Of a DNA stretch of 13,474 nt, positions 6,991-13,474 are shown piece after piece. The notes below the pieces were generated by a model. That model did not search any database, had not been told where the DNA came from, and was given only the letters and a program-made list of their open reading frames with translations. This DNA is from an uncultured Ruminococcus sp. (GTDB taxonomy: Bacteria; Bacillota; Clostridia; Oscillospirales; Ruminococcaceae), in assembly GCA_937894495.1 (NCBI GenBank), contig CALCRR010000147.1:1-13474 (forward strand), in the 5' to 3' direction. The first letter of the stretch is position 1, and each line of letters opens with the position of its first letter. Position numbers and translations under genes: made by a program.

Positions 6991-8555
6991 ATCGTCGGGA
7001 ACAACAAAACATCCCTTATCGCAGGGGAATTTGTCAGCAGCATTACAAGTCTGTCTATGCCGTAGCCTATGCCGCCTGTGGGGGGCATTCCTATCTCAAG
7101 CGCACGCAGGAAGTCTTCGTCGATGCGGTTGGCTTCGTCGTCGCCCTGGCTCAGCAGCTTCTCCTGCTCTATAAAACGCTCCCTCTGGTCGATGGGGTCG
7201 TTGAGCTCTGAGTATGCGTTGCACATCTCCCAGCCGTTGATGAACAGCTCAAAACGCTCTACATGGTCGGGGGCGTCGGGCTTCTTCTTGGTCAGGGGGG
7301 ATATCTCAATGGGGTGATCCATTATGAATGTGGGCTGTATCAGGTGCTCCTCCACATATTCCTCAAAGAAAAGGTTGAGTATGTCTCCCCTCTTGTGCCT
7401 GTCCTCATATTCAATGTGGTGCTCGTCTGCCAGCTTTTTGGCTTCCTCGGTGGTAGTCACCTGCGAAAAATCCACATTCGCATACTTCTTGACTGCGTCG
7501 ATCATCGTCAGCCGCTCAAAGGGCTTGCCCAGATCTATCTCATGCGGTCCGTAGGGTATTGTCGTGCCGCCGCATACCGTCTGCGCCAGGTGCCTGAACA
7601 TATCCTCAGTCAGGTCCATCATGCCGTGGTAATCAGTGTATGCCTGGTACAGCTCCATAAGTGTGAACTCAGGATTGTGCCTTGCGTCTACACCCTCGTT
7701 CCTGAAAACTCTGCCTATCTCATATACCCTTTCAAGACCGCCTACTATCAGCCTTTTAAGATAAAGCTCAAGCGATATCCTCAGCTTTACGTCCTCGTCA
7801 AGAGCGTTGTAGTGGGTCTCAAAGGGTCTTGCCGCAGCTCCTCCTGCGTTTGATACCAGCATGGGAGTCTCGACCTCCATAAATCCCCTGTCATCAAGAT
7901 ATCTCCTTATGGCGGAGATTATCTGCGAGCGCTTGATGAACGTGGTCTTTACCTCGGGGTTGCAGATAAGATCGGTGTACCTCTGCCTGTATCTGGTGTC
8001 CTGATCTTTGAGTCCGTGCCACTTTTCGGGCAGCGGCAGCAGGTTCTTTGAGAGCAGCGTCACGCTCTGTGCGTGTACCGATATCTCACCCATCCTGGTC
8101 CTGAAAACAAAGCCCGTTACTCCCACTATGTCGCCAATGTCGCCCTTTTTGATGTAGCGGTCAAAATTCTCCTTGCCCACCTCATTAAGACGTACATAAA
8201 GCTGTATCTTGTCGCTCTTGTCCCTCAGGTCGAGAAAGCTTGCCTTGCCCATCATTCTCTTGGACATTACCCTGCCTGCAATGCTCACAGTTATCCTGTT
8301 CTCCTCCAGCAGCGCCTTCAGAGCTTCCTCATCATCGCCTGCCTGAGCCTTCAGCTTCTCCTCCAGCTGCTCATAATCAGCCTTTGCCTGTGCGCAGCTT
8401 GCAGTCACATCATACTTTGTTATCTCAAAGGGGTCAGCGCCCTCTGCCTTTAAAGCGTCAAGCTTTTCCAGCCTTATCCTCTTGTATTCGTTCACCTCTT
8501 CCGCAGTGAGCTCCTGCTCCTCTGCTTCGGCACTAGTCTTTATCTCTTCACTCAT
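6975..8555 (-). CDS. lysS: Lysyl-tRNA synthetase, class II
   Basis: This 526-residue cytosolic enzyme charges tRNA-Lys with lysine using ATP. The N-terminal OB-fold anticodon-binding domain (about residues 85-180) includes SIAGRVMSKRMMGKASFLDL. The class II catalytic core has motif 2 with FRNE at 284-287 and motif 3 GIGYGIDR at 495-502, followed by the usual RDVLLFP ending. It is somewhat longer than the usual 490-505 residues because of a charged N-terminal extension and a Glu/Ala-rich insertion before the OB-fold. I chose ATG 8555, preceded by AGAAAGGAA; an upstream in-frame ATG at 8627 lies within the lipoprotein gene and lacks a ribosome site. It is the last gene of the greA operon. The 3' end is intact even though it borders the mobile element, so integration would have preserved or restored the last codons. 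Confidence 0.97.
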   Translation of the reverse strand: MSEEIKTSAEAEEQELTAEEVNEYKRIRLEKLDALKAEGADPFEITKYDVTASCAQAKADYEQLEEKLKAQAGDDEEALKALLEENRITVSIAGRVMSKRMMGKASFLDLRDKSDKIQLYVRLNEVGKENFDRYIKKGDIGDIVGVTGFVFRTRMGEISVHAQSVTLLSKNLLPLPEKWHGLKDQDTRYRQRYTDLICNPEVKTTFIKRSQIISAIRRYLDDRGFMEVETPMLVSNAGGAAARPFETHYNALDEDVKLRISLELYLKRLIVGGLERVYEIGRVFRNEGVDARHNPEFTLMELYQAYTDYHGMMDLTEDMFRHLAQTVCGGTTIPYGPHEIDLGKPFERLTMIDAVKKYANVDFSQVTTTEEAKKLADEHHIEYEDRHKRGDILNLFFEEYVEEHLIQPTFIMDHPIEISPLTKKKPDAPDHVERFELFINGWEMCNAYSELNDPIDQRERFIEQEKLLSQGDDEANRIDEDFLRALEIGMPPTGGIGYGIDRLVMLLTNSPAIRDVLLFPTMKSID

Positions 8556-8583
8556 TCTATATTTCCTTTCTGTTTTGTAGCTT

Positions 8584-8781
8584 TTATTCTGTCTCAGCGC
8601 CTGAGCTATTCTCGGCAATACTGTCATCTGCCTGTGTGCTCTCCTCCGAAACGGTGCTGATACTGTCAGGCTTCTCCGCCTCCATTATGCTGTCGGGGGG
8701 AGGTCCGTAAACGCAGCCGTTCATGTTCATGGCAGCCGAAAACACCAGTGCCGCCAGCGCCGCACCCTTTTTCTTTTTCAC
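8584..8781 (-). CDS. Small lipoprotein between greA and lysS
   Basis: A 65-residue protein starting at GTG with a classic lipoprotein signal peptide: KKKK at residues 2-5, a hydrophobic Ala/Leu core, and a lipobox M-N-G-C with the lipidated Cys23. The mature part is only about 43 residues. It begins CVYGPPPD and is otherwise acidic and Ser/Glu-rich without predicted structure. The GTG at 8781 is chosen because AAGGAGG lies 10 bases upstream and the signal peptide then starts correctly. An in-frame ATG at 8808 overlaps the greA stop codon and would add nine residues that weaken the signal peptide. Gaps of 26 bases to greA and 28 bases to lysS indicate co-transcription. The YGPPP motif just after a lipidated cysteine occurs in other short Firmicutes lipoproteins as I recall, but no function is known to me. 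Confidence 0.75.
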   Translation of the reverse strand: MKKKKGAALAALVFSAAMNMNGCVYGPPPDSIMEAEKPDSISTVSEESTQADDSIAENSSGAETE

Positions 8782-8807
8782 GACAAAGGTCCCTCCTTTT
8801 CGCCGCA

Positions 8808-9284
8808 TTACTCCCTGGTTATCTCGACGACCTCAAACTTTATCATGCCGGCTGGAGCTTCGACCTCAAAGATATCTCCCACCTTTTTGTGCAAAGCAGC
8901 CTTGCCGATAGGCGACTCGTCCGAGATCTTGCCGTTATCAGGGTCAGACTCTGTAGAGCCGACTATCTGCAGGCTCTCTATCTCGTCAAATTCAAGGTCT
9001 TTGAGCTTAACGTAAGAGCCCACACCTATCTCGTGGATAGATATCTCATCATCGTCGATTATAGTTGCGTTGGCAATGAGTATCTCCAGCTCGTTGATAC
9101 GCGACTCCAGTATAGCCTGCTCGTTCTTAGCCTCATCATACTCCGAGTTCTCCGAAAGGTCGCCGAAGGATCTTGCTTCCTTAAGCTTCTGAGCAACCTC
9201 CTTACGCTTGACGGTAACGAGATACTCCTTTTCCTCAACCAGCTTGTCATAGCCTGCCTTTGAAACTGTCTTATTGATTTCCAT
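8808..9284 (-). CDS. greA: Transcription elongation factor GreA
   Basis: This 158-residue protein rescues backtracked RNA polymerase by inserting into its secondary channel and stimulating cleavage of the nascent RNA. The N-terminal antiparallel coiled coil (about residues 1-75) carries the acidic tip in GDLSENSEYDEAK at 41-53, with Asp42 and Glu45 as the catalytic pair. The C-terminal FKBP-like domain (about 82-158) contains the SPIGKAALHKKVGD signature. The length is exactly that of the family. ATG 9284 is preceded by AGGAG, while the longer frame up to 9329 begins at the expected transcription start. It is the first gene of a three-gene minus-strand operon with the small lipoprotein and lysS; greA next to lysS is a frequent arrangement in Firmicutes. 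Confidence 0.97.
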   Translation of the reverse strand: MEINKTVSKAGYDKLVEEKEYLVTVKRKEVAQKLKEARSFGDLSENSEYDEAKNEQAILESRINELEILIANATIIDDDEISIHEIGVGSYVKLKDLEFDEIESLQIVGSTESDPDNGKISDESPIGKAALHKKVGDIFEVEAPAGMIKFEVVEITRE

Positions 9285-9335
9285 ATAAAAACACTCCTGT
9301 TCAGAATAAAAAATAAACGGTACTATCAAATTTAT

Positions 9336-9364
9336 ATTATACTATATTTCAGCGCTTTTGTCAA
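9336..9364 (-). promoter_or_regulatory. Consensus sigma-A promoter of the greA-lysS operon
   Basis: On the minus strand TTGACA and TATAAT match the consensus at all 12 positions and are exactly 17 bases apart. The -10 ends 51 bases before the greA ATG. This predicts strong constitutive expression. Confidence 0.93.
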
Positions 9365-9687
9365 GTTTTTCGCTCACCCATCTATCGAACTATCATTGAG
9401 TTGGCAAGATATCAAGTCCTCCCCGGAGGCGAGGGAGCCTTAGTGTAAAATGATCGTAGGCGAGCTGCTTACTTCTGTAGGCGCACCAATACATCATTTT
9501 CCAAGGTTCGCGCAGCGTATCAAAATACTAGCAGCCACGTAAGCACCCCCAGCCACTAGAGACAAGATGTAAGAAACAAGAGACAAGAAATTTCCCAATC
9601 AAACAAAGTCTGAAAAGGGGACTCTTGCTTCTAGAGGCACAGGTGGGGGAAATACCCCGTCCGGTGAGGACCGAGGGAGCGAAAAGC
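9365..9687. other. Structured non-coding region between divergent promoters
   Basis: No credible gene lies in these 323 bases between the greA and ttcA-type promoters. The stretch is full of structure. AAAATGAT at 9447-9454 pairs with ATCATTTT at 9493-9500 and encloses two copies of GTAGGCG (9456, 9477). AGAGACAAGA occurs at 9558 and 9579. CGAGGGAGC occurs at 9430 and 9672, each time just after a small inverted repeat (CCTCC/GGAGG at 9418-9429 and GTCC/GGAC at 9659-9671). GGGG-GAAATA-CCCC lies just before the second one. The two tandem pairs both have a 21-base period. It may be a remnant of intergenic repeats or hold a small RNA; no known RNA family was recognised. Confidence 0.45.
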
Positions 9688-9716
9688 TTGACAAGAGGTG
9701 GGTTTTGAAGTATAAT
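9688..9716 (+). promoter_or_regulatory. Consensus sigma-A promoter of the TtcA-family gene
   Basis: TTGACA at 9688-9693 and TATAAT at 9711-9716, both perfect, are separated by 17 bases. The start codon is 44 bases downstream of the -10. Confidence 0.93.
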
Positions 9717-9760
9717 TTATCTTAGCGGTATAGTATGTTTTTTCGGGAGAAGTGTGTGAT

Positions 9761-10660
9761 ATGGAAATACCTAACGATATTGAGCTCTCGCTGGTGAAGA
9801 AGTTCAGGCAGGGCATTTGGTCGAGATTTTTAAAGGGCGTGAAAAATTATGAGCTCATCGAGCCCGGGGACAGGATAGCTGTGTGCATATCGGGCGGCAA
9901 GGACTCTATGCTTATGGCAGTTTGTATGAAGCGCCTGCAAAGATATTCAAAAATACCCTTTGAGGTGGTCTTTCTGGTCATGGACCCCGGGTATAATGAG
10001 ATAAACCGACAAAAAATAATCGACAATGCCGATAGGCTGGAGCTCCCCCTGAATATATTTGAAACGGGTATCTTCAACGCCGTCACCAAGGTGGACTCAA
10101 ACCCCTGCTATCTGTGCGCCAGAATGCGCAGAGGGTATCTCTACAAAAATGCTCAGGAGCTGGGGTGCAATAAGATAGCGCTGGGACACCACTTTGATGA
10201 CGTCATCGAAACTATCCTCATGGGTATGCTCTACGGCTCGCAGGTGCAGACCATGATGCCTAAGATACACAGCGAGAATTTCGAGGGTATGCAGCTTATC
10301 CGCCCCCTGTATATGGTCAGGGAGGAGGATATCATTCACTGGGCTGAGTATAACGGGCTGGAGTTTATACAGTGCGCCTGCCGCTTTACCGAAAACCTTA
10401 CCGTGCAGGATAACGGCTCCAGCAGCTCAAAACGGCATGAGGTAAAGCTGCTTTTAAAACAGCTGAGAGCTAATAACCCTGCGGTGGATATGAATATTTT
10501 CAGGAGCGTTGAAAATGTCAATCTGCAAACCATCATCTCTTATCACATCGGTGATGAGTATCACCATTTCCTCGATAATTTCAAGGAGGGCAGAAGTGTT
10601 AGAGGTACTGTGGCCGGCAGTGAGGATAAGGAAAAAAATGACGACAAATATTTAAAATAA
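9761..10660 (+). CDS. TtcA-family tRNA 2-thiocytidine biosynthesis protein
   Basis: A 299-residue PP-loop ATPase of the TtcA/TilS superfamily. TtcA proteins adenylate cytidine 32 of some tRNAs and replace its oxygen with sulfur using an iron-sulfur cluster. The ATP-binding PP-loop SGGKDS is at residues 44-49. The CxxC pair is Cys116 and Cys119 in NPCYLC, the LGHHFDD motif is at 141-147, and further cysteines lie at 205 and 207 (CAC), one of which can serve as the third cluster ligand. The order and spacing agree with E. coli TtcA. The tail after about residue 250 is charged and probably disordered. ATG 9761 has GGGAGA 10 bases upstream; a GTG at 9752 is too close to that site. The gene has its own promoter and seems monocistronic, though no terminator was found in the 95 bases before the next gene. 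Substrate tRNA and position are inferred from the family only. Confidence 0.85.
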   Translation: MEIPNDIELSLVKKFRQGIWSRFLKGVKNYELIEPGDRIAVCISGGKDSMLMAVCMKRLQRYSKIPFEVVFLVMDPGYNEINRQKIIDNADRLELPLNIFETGIFNAVTKVDSNPCYLCARMRRGYLYKNAQELGCNKIALGHHFDDVIETILMGMLYGSQVQTMMPKIHSENFEGMQLIRPLYMVREEDIIHWAEYNGLEFIQCACRFTENLTVQDNGSSSSKRHEVKLLLKQLRANNPAVDMNIFRSVENVNLQTIISYHIGDEYHHFLDNFKEGRSVRGTVAGSEDKEKNDDKYLK

Positions 10661-10673
10661 TTCATAAAAGCGG

Positions 10674-10702
10674 TTGCAATTTGCTAAGAAATGTTGTATA
10701 AT
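10674..10702 (+). promoter_or_regulatory. Promoter of the sensor-GGDEF gene
   Basis: TTGCAA at 10674-10679 and TATAAT at 10697-10702 with 17-base spacing. It lies 14 bases past the TtcA-family stop codon and 54 bases before the next ATG. Confidence 0.85.
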
Positions 10703-10755
10703 TTATATGAGCATCAAAAATTATTACTTATCCTGCTCTGATCGGAGATGATCTT

Positions 10756-12657
10756 ATGAAACGTAAAACCATTGCAGTCTGCATAACAGGCTATAACTGG
10801 GAGAATGAAACAAGGATCGTTGACGGCATTTCTGAACGCTGTAAGGAGCTCGATATCAATCTGCTGGTCTTTTCTTCACTTCTGAGGAAGCCCGATATTA
10901 ATTCAGACAGGGTGCTGGCAGATGATGTTGTCAACGGTGAGACGGAGATATTCAACCTGATAAATTATGAGATACTTGACGGCATGATCGTGCTGGGCAA
11001 TACCTTTCTCAACGACGGCGTGCTCACGACCATATGCTCAAGGGCAAAGGCTAAGGGCATACCCGTGGTCAATGCCGCCGACCCTGCGCATACGCTGAGC
11101 TACAATGTGCTGCTCAGCGATAAGATAGCTATGGAGTTTGCCGTAAGGCACCTTATCGAAAAGCACGGAGTGAGAAAGATCAATTTCATCGGCGGCTTCA
11201 AGGGAAATCTCGAGACCGAGGAAAGGCTCTCTGCCTATAAGCGAGTGCTGGCGGAGTTTGATATACCCTTTGAGGAAGAGCGTGTGGCATACGGCGAGTT
11301 CTGGAAAAAAGCTGCCGACTGCACCGCTAAGTTTATGGAGAGTGAGCAAAAGCCCGAGGCTATAGTCTGCGCCAGCGATACTATGGCGTTTTTCTGCATG
11401 GATTACCTTAAAGAGCATGGCTACCGCATACCCGAGGATATACTGGTAACAGGCTTTGACGGCATTGCCGACAGCGAGACCTACAGCCCCTCCCTCACCA
11501 CCGTAAGGCACGCCGTTTCGAGACTGGGCAGAACAGCGGTGGATATGCTGGAGGATATCTGGGCAGGCAGAGAGGTCAGTGAGACCAGCCATGTGGAGAG
11601 CGAGCTGATAATAAGACAGTCCTGCGGCTGCCGCACTAAAGATAAGGATATTCTGGCAAGCTTTGCCGAGCAGGTGGAGTATAAGACCAGGACCCTTGAA
11701 TTCAACACGGATATTATCGAGATGAACACCCTGTTTGCAGGTGCCAAGACCTCGGCGCAGCTTTATGACGACAGCCGCTGGGGTGCTGACTATTTCAGAC
11801 TCAAAAGCCTGAAAATATGCATATGCTCCAACATTGAGCGTGAGCTTAACGCATCTAACGACGGTCAGTATGTGGGACTTTCAGACACCATGCTGTGTAT
11901 GCTTGACAGCAGCGGCAATACCCCCGTGGGGAGCGAGTTCCCCACCTCAAGGCTAATCCCCGAGCTGGAGCTTAACGGCGAGAAGGCTATGTTTATGTGC
12001 TTTTCTCCCCTGTATTTCAAAAACAGCTTTATGGGCTACCTTGCATATGAGCCCACAGACCTGGGGCTGGTGGGTGACCAGTTCATAACCTGGGCGCTCA
12101 ACATATCAAACAACGCAGGCAGCTTTTATCTTAAAAACCAGCTTGAATATGTTGTGAGCAAGCTGGAAAATCTCTATGTGAGAGACCCCCTTACCAGCCT
12201 TTACAACCGCAGAGGTATGAGCCGCTTCGGTGAGGAGCTGATAAAAGCAGCCATCAAAAAGCGCCGCAGGATAACCGTGTTCTCGATAGACATTGATAAT
12301 CTTAAACCCATAAATGATAACTACGGTCACATTGCGGGAGACAATGCCATTTGCCAGGCAGCCACCGCCATAAGCACCGCCATGCCCTTGGGCAGCGTAT
12401 GCTGCAGAACAGGCGGCGACGAGTTCTGCGTGATAACCTCGGGCATAAAAGAGGGCACTGAGGACAGGTATATAAAGAGCATTGACGCTTTGCTGACGGA
12501 GTATAACGAGAAAAGCGGTCTGCCCTACACCGTTGTGTGCAGCAGCGGCTTTAACTCAGCAGAGAGCGTTGAGTTTGAGTCTATGGAAAATATGATTACG
12601 CTGGCTGATATCGAGATGTACAAGGTCAAGGCAGCAAGAAAGGTCATAAGGAAATAA
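10756..12657 (+). CDS. Cytosolic LacI-type sensor domain fused to GGDEF diguanylate cyclase
   Basis: This 633-residue protein joins a periplasmic-binding-fold sensor to a cyclic-di-GMP synthase domain. Residues 1-290 resemble the effector domain of LacI/GalR regulators: an opening TIAVCITG strand, CASDTMAFFCMDYLKEHGYRIPEDILVTGFD, SPSLTTVRH, and the closing IIRQSCGC. The helix-turn-helix of LacI regulators is absent, and there is no signal peptide or membrane segment, so it should sense a small molecule, perhaps a sugar, in the cytosol. Residues about 300-460 form a linker or GAF-like region. The GGDEF domain begins at RDPLTSLYNRRG (476) with an intact GGDEF at 553-557. No RxxD inhibitory site precedes it, so product inhibition at the usual site is not expected. 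GGAGAT lies 7 bases before the ATG. The nitroreductase gene follows after 19 bases. Domain calls are firm; the ligand is unknown. Confidence 0.9.
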   Translation: MKRKTIAVCITGYNWENETRIVDGISERCKELDINLLVFSSLLRKPDINSDRVLADDVVNGETEIFNLINYEILDGMIVLGNTFLNDGVLTTICSRAKAKGIPVVNAADPAHTLSYNVLLSDKIAMEFAVRHLIEKHGVRKINFIGGFKGNLETEERLSAYKRVLAEFDIPFEEERVAYGEFWKKAADCTAKFMESEQKPEAIVCASDTMAFFCMDYLKEHGYRIPEDILVTGFDGIADSETYSPSLTTVRHAVSRLGRTAVDMLEDIWAGREVSETSHVESELIIRQSCGCRTKDKDILASFAEQVEYKTRTLEFNTDIIEMNTLFAGAKTSAQLYDDSRWGADYFRLKSLKICICSNIERELNASNDGQYVGLSDTMLCMLDSSGNTPVGSEFPTSRLIPELELNGEKAMFMCFSPLYFKNSFMGYLAYEPTDLGLVGDQFITWALNISNNAGSFYLKNQLEYVVSKLENLYVRDPLTSLYNRRGMSRFGEELIKAAIKKRRRITVFSIDIDNLKPINDNYGHIAGDNAICQAATAISTAMPLGSVCCRTGGDEFCVITSGIKEGTEDRYIKSIDALLTEYNEKSGLPYTVVCSSGFNSAESVEFESMENMITLADIEMYKVKAARKVIRK

Positions 12658-12676
12658 CTATCAAGGAGTAACAGCT

Positions 12677-13213
12677 ATGGAATTTCAGCAGCTTATCGAA
12701 AGCAGAAGAAGCGTGAGAAAATATGACGGCAGCAGGCAGGTATCACAGGAGGATATCCGCAAGCTTTTAAAGGCAGCTCAGGAGGCGCCCTCGTGGAAGA
12801 ACCAGCAGACATCAAAATACTACTGCGCTGTGGACAGGGAGATGTGTGAAAAGCTCAGAGAGAGCTGCTTCCCCTCATTCAACAAGCAGAGGTCGGAAAA
12901 CGCTGCCCTTATAGTGACAGCCTTTGAAAAAAACAATGTGGGCTTCAACGATAATAATGAGCCCCTTGACAGCATGGGCAACGGCTGGGGCTGCTATGAC
13001 CTGGGCTTGCAGGCAGCATACCTTATCCTGAAAGCTAACGAGCTGGGGCTGGCTACCCTGATAATGGGCATAAGAGACGCCGATAAGCTCAGAGAAGCCC
13101 TTGATATCCCCGAAAATGAGGAGATAGCTGCGGTGATAGCTGTGGGCTATGCCGATGAAGAGCCTAAAAGACCAAAGAGAAGAGAGCTTGACGATATAGC
13201 AAAATTCTTTTAG
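12677..13213 (+). CDS. Nitroreductase-family FMN oxidoreductase
   Basis: This 178-residue cytosolic flavoprotein belongs to the nitroreductase family, whose members reduce nitro groups, quinones or flavins with NAD(P)H; the natural substrate here is not readable. The N-terminal FMN phosphate-binding motif RRSVRKY is at residues 10-16, followed by the APSWKNQQ segment that contacts FMN. The helix GLQAAYLILKANELGLATLIMG (about 109-130) is characteristic of the fold, and the domain closes with AAVIAVGYADEEP. The length fits the short single-domain subgroup, which acts as a dimer. AAGGAGT lies 7 bases before the ATG. A gap of only 19 bases to the sensor-GGDEF gene suggests one transcript. No T-rich terminator is obvious downstream, but a strong hairpin follows at 13280. 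Confidence 0.92.
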   Translation: MEFQQLIESRRSVRKYDGSRQVSQEDIRKLLKAAQEAPSWKNQQTSKYYCAVDREMCEKLRESCFPSFNKQRSENAALIVTAFEKNNVGFNDNNEPLDSMGNGWGCYDLGLQAAYLILKANELGLATLIMGIRDADKLREALDIPENEEIAAVIAVGYADEEPKRPKRRELDDIAKFF

Positions 13214-13279
13214 ATCTTATCCCATTTTGCCGTGTACTGCTGTAAGCAATGATCTGTCATACTGCCTGCAGGCTCTATT

Positions 13280-13311
13280 GGGGGAGACCCTTTTGAAAAA
13301 GGGTCTCCCCC
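13280..13311. repeat. Perfect 15-bp hairpin, possible bidirectional terminator
   Basis: GGGGGAGACCCTTTT at 13280-13294 pairs perfectly with AAAAGGGTCTCCCCC at 13297-13311. It lies 66 bases past the nitroreductase stop codon. No T-run follows on either strand, only C-rich DNA, so it is a weak terminator candidate and may instead be the edge of the repeat element to its right. Confidence 0.6.
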
Positions 13312-13325
13312 ACCCCCTCCCTAAA

Positions 13326-13437
13326 ACTTCTGTTTCTTTTTGGCGAGGGGCAAGAGTGCGTTTTACAAATTGTATTGCGGTCACATACAAGGTCACTTGA
13401 CTAAACAGATGCCCCCTCGCCAAAAAGAAATAAAAGT
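13326..13437. repeat. Large imperfect inverted repeat, MITE-like intergenic element
   Basis: The arm at 13326-13351 (containing TTTCTTTTTGGCGAGG) is matched in inverted orientation by 13411-13437 with only a few differences. Weaker complementarity continues outwards to about 13300 on the left and the window end on the right. The 59-base centre is itself structured: TTGTAT at 13370 pairs with ATACAA at 13385, TACAA-A-TTGTA lies at 13364-13374, and GGTCAC occurs twice. No transposase gene lies in it. It may be a non-autonomous mobile repeat or a dispersed intergenic repeat; the right edge is cut off. Confidence 0.6.
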
Positions 13438-13474
13438 CTTTGGAAAGGGGTCCGGGGAATAACCTTTCTTCAGA

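Noticed and set aside
7069..8509. Several plus-strand reading frames within lysS
   Set aside because: They are antisense shadows of a complete, well-conserved lysyl-tRNA synthetase and have no ribosome sites.
9450..9590. CRISPR-like array from the 21-base-period repeats
   Set aside because: There are only two copies of each repeat, the repeats are 7-10 bases long, and no cas gene is nearby.
9640..9690. Hammerhead-like core (GTCC-GGTGA-GGAC...GCGAAAAG)
   Set aside because: The conserved CTGANGA core is absent and the helices do not fit the required three-way junction.
10336..10536. Minus-strand reading frame inside the TtcA-family gene
   Set aside because: It is antisense to conserved coding sequence and has no start signals.
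13217..13423. A 68-residue reading frame on the minus strand
   Set aside because: It lies wholly inside the inverted-repeat region, lacks a ribosome site, and its low-complexity sequence follows the repeat arms.

Overview
The window looks like the chromosome of a Gram-positive gut or rumen Clostridia, most likely Ruminococcus or a close relative. This is inferred from protein character, strong sigma-A promoters of the TTGACA-N17-TATAAT type, AGGAGG ribosome binding sites and a greA-lysS gene pair; no 16S or marker phylogeny could be run. A mobile element occupies the left half and core chromosome the right half.

Positions 1 to about 6.95 kb are an A+T-rich, mosaic integrated element whose left end lies outside the window. 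It carries a short orphan protein (39-422, minus), a serine recombinase (665-1345, minus), a protein with a C-terminal four-cysteine zinc finger (1696-2943, minus), a large protein resembling a DUF927/Cch-type replicative helicase that has lost its Walker A motif (3208-5142, plus), a Tn916-Xis-like excisionase (5223-5426) and a Tn916-type tyrosine integrase (5494-6717). The minus-strand zinc-finger gene and the plus-strand helicase-like gene diverge from an A+T-rich region with short repeats that could hold the promoters and perhaps an origin. No conjugation or relaxase gene is visible, so the visible part looks like an integrative mobilizable or satellite-type element rather than a full ICE.

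The integrase end abuts the 3' end of lysS. The 257-bp junction holds an integrase terminator, a strong minus-strand terminator suited to lysS, and short GGCGTAAA-type direct repeats that could be integrase arm sites.

From about 6.97 to 9.36 kb the minus strand carries a compact operon, greA - small lipoprotein - lysS, driven by a perfect consensus promoter at 9336-9364. A 320-bp non-coding stretch rich in hairpins and 21-bp-period repeats follows. On the plus strand come a TtcA-family tRNA-thiolation protein with its own consensus promoter, then a two-gene unit of a cytosolic LacI-type-sensor/GGDEF protein and a small FMN nitroreductase. The window ends in a large, highly structured inverted repeat that may be a MITE-like intergenic repeat.

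No RNA gene, CRISPR array or classical insertion sequence was recognised. The most unusual items are the Walker-A-less helicase-like protein, the zinc-finger cargo protein, the structured intergenic region at 9.4-9.7 kb and the terminal inverted repeat.
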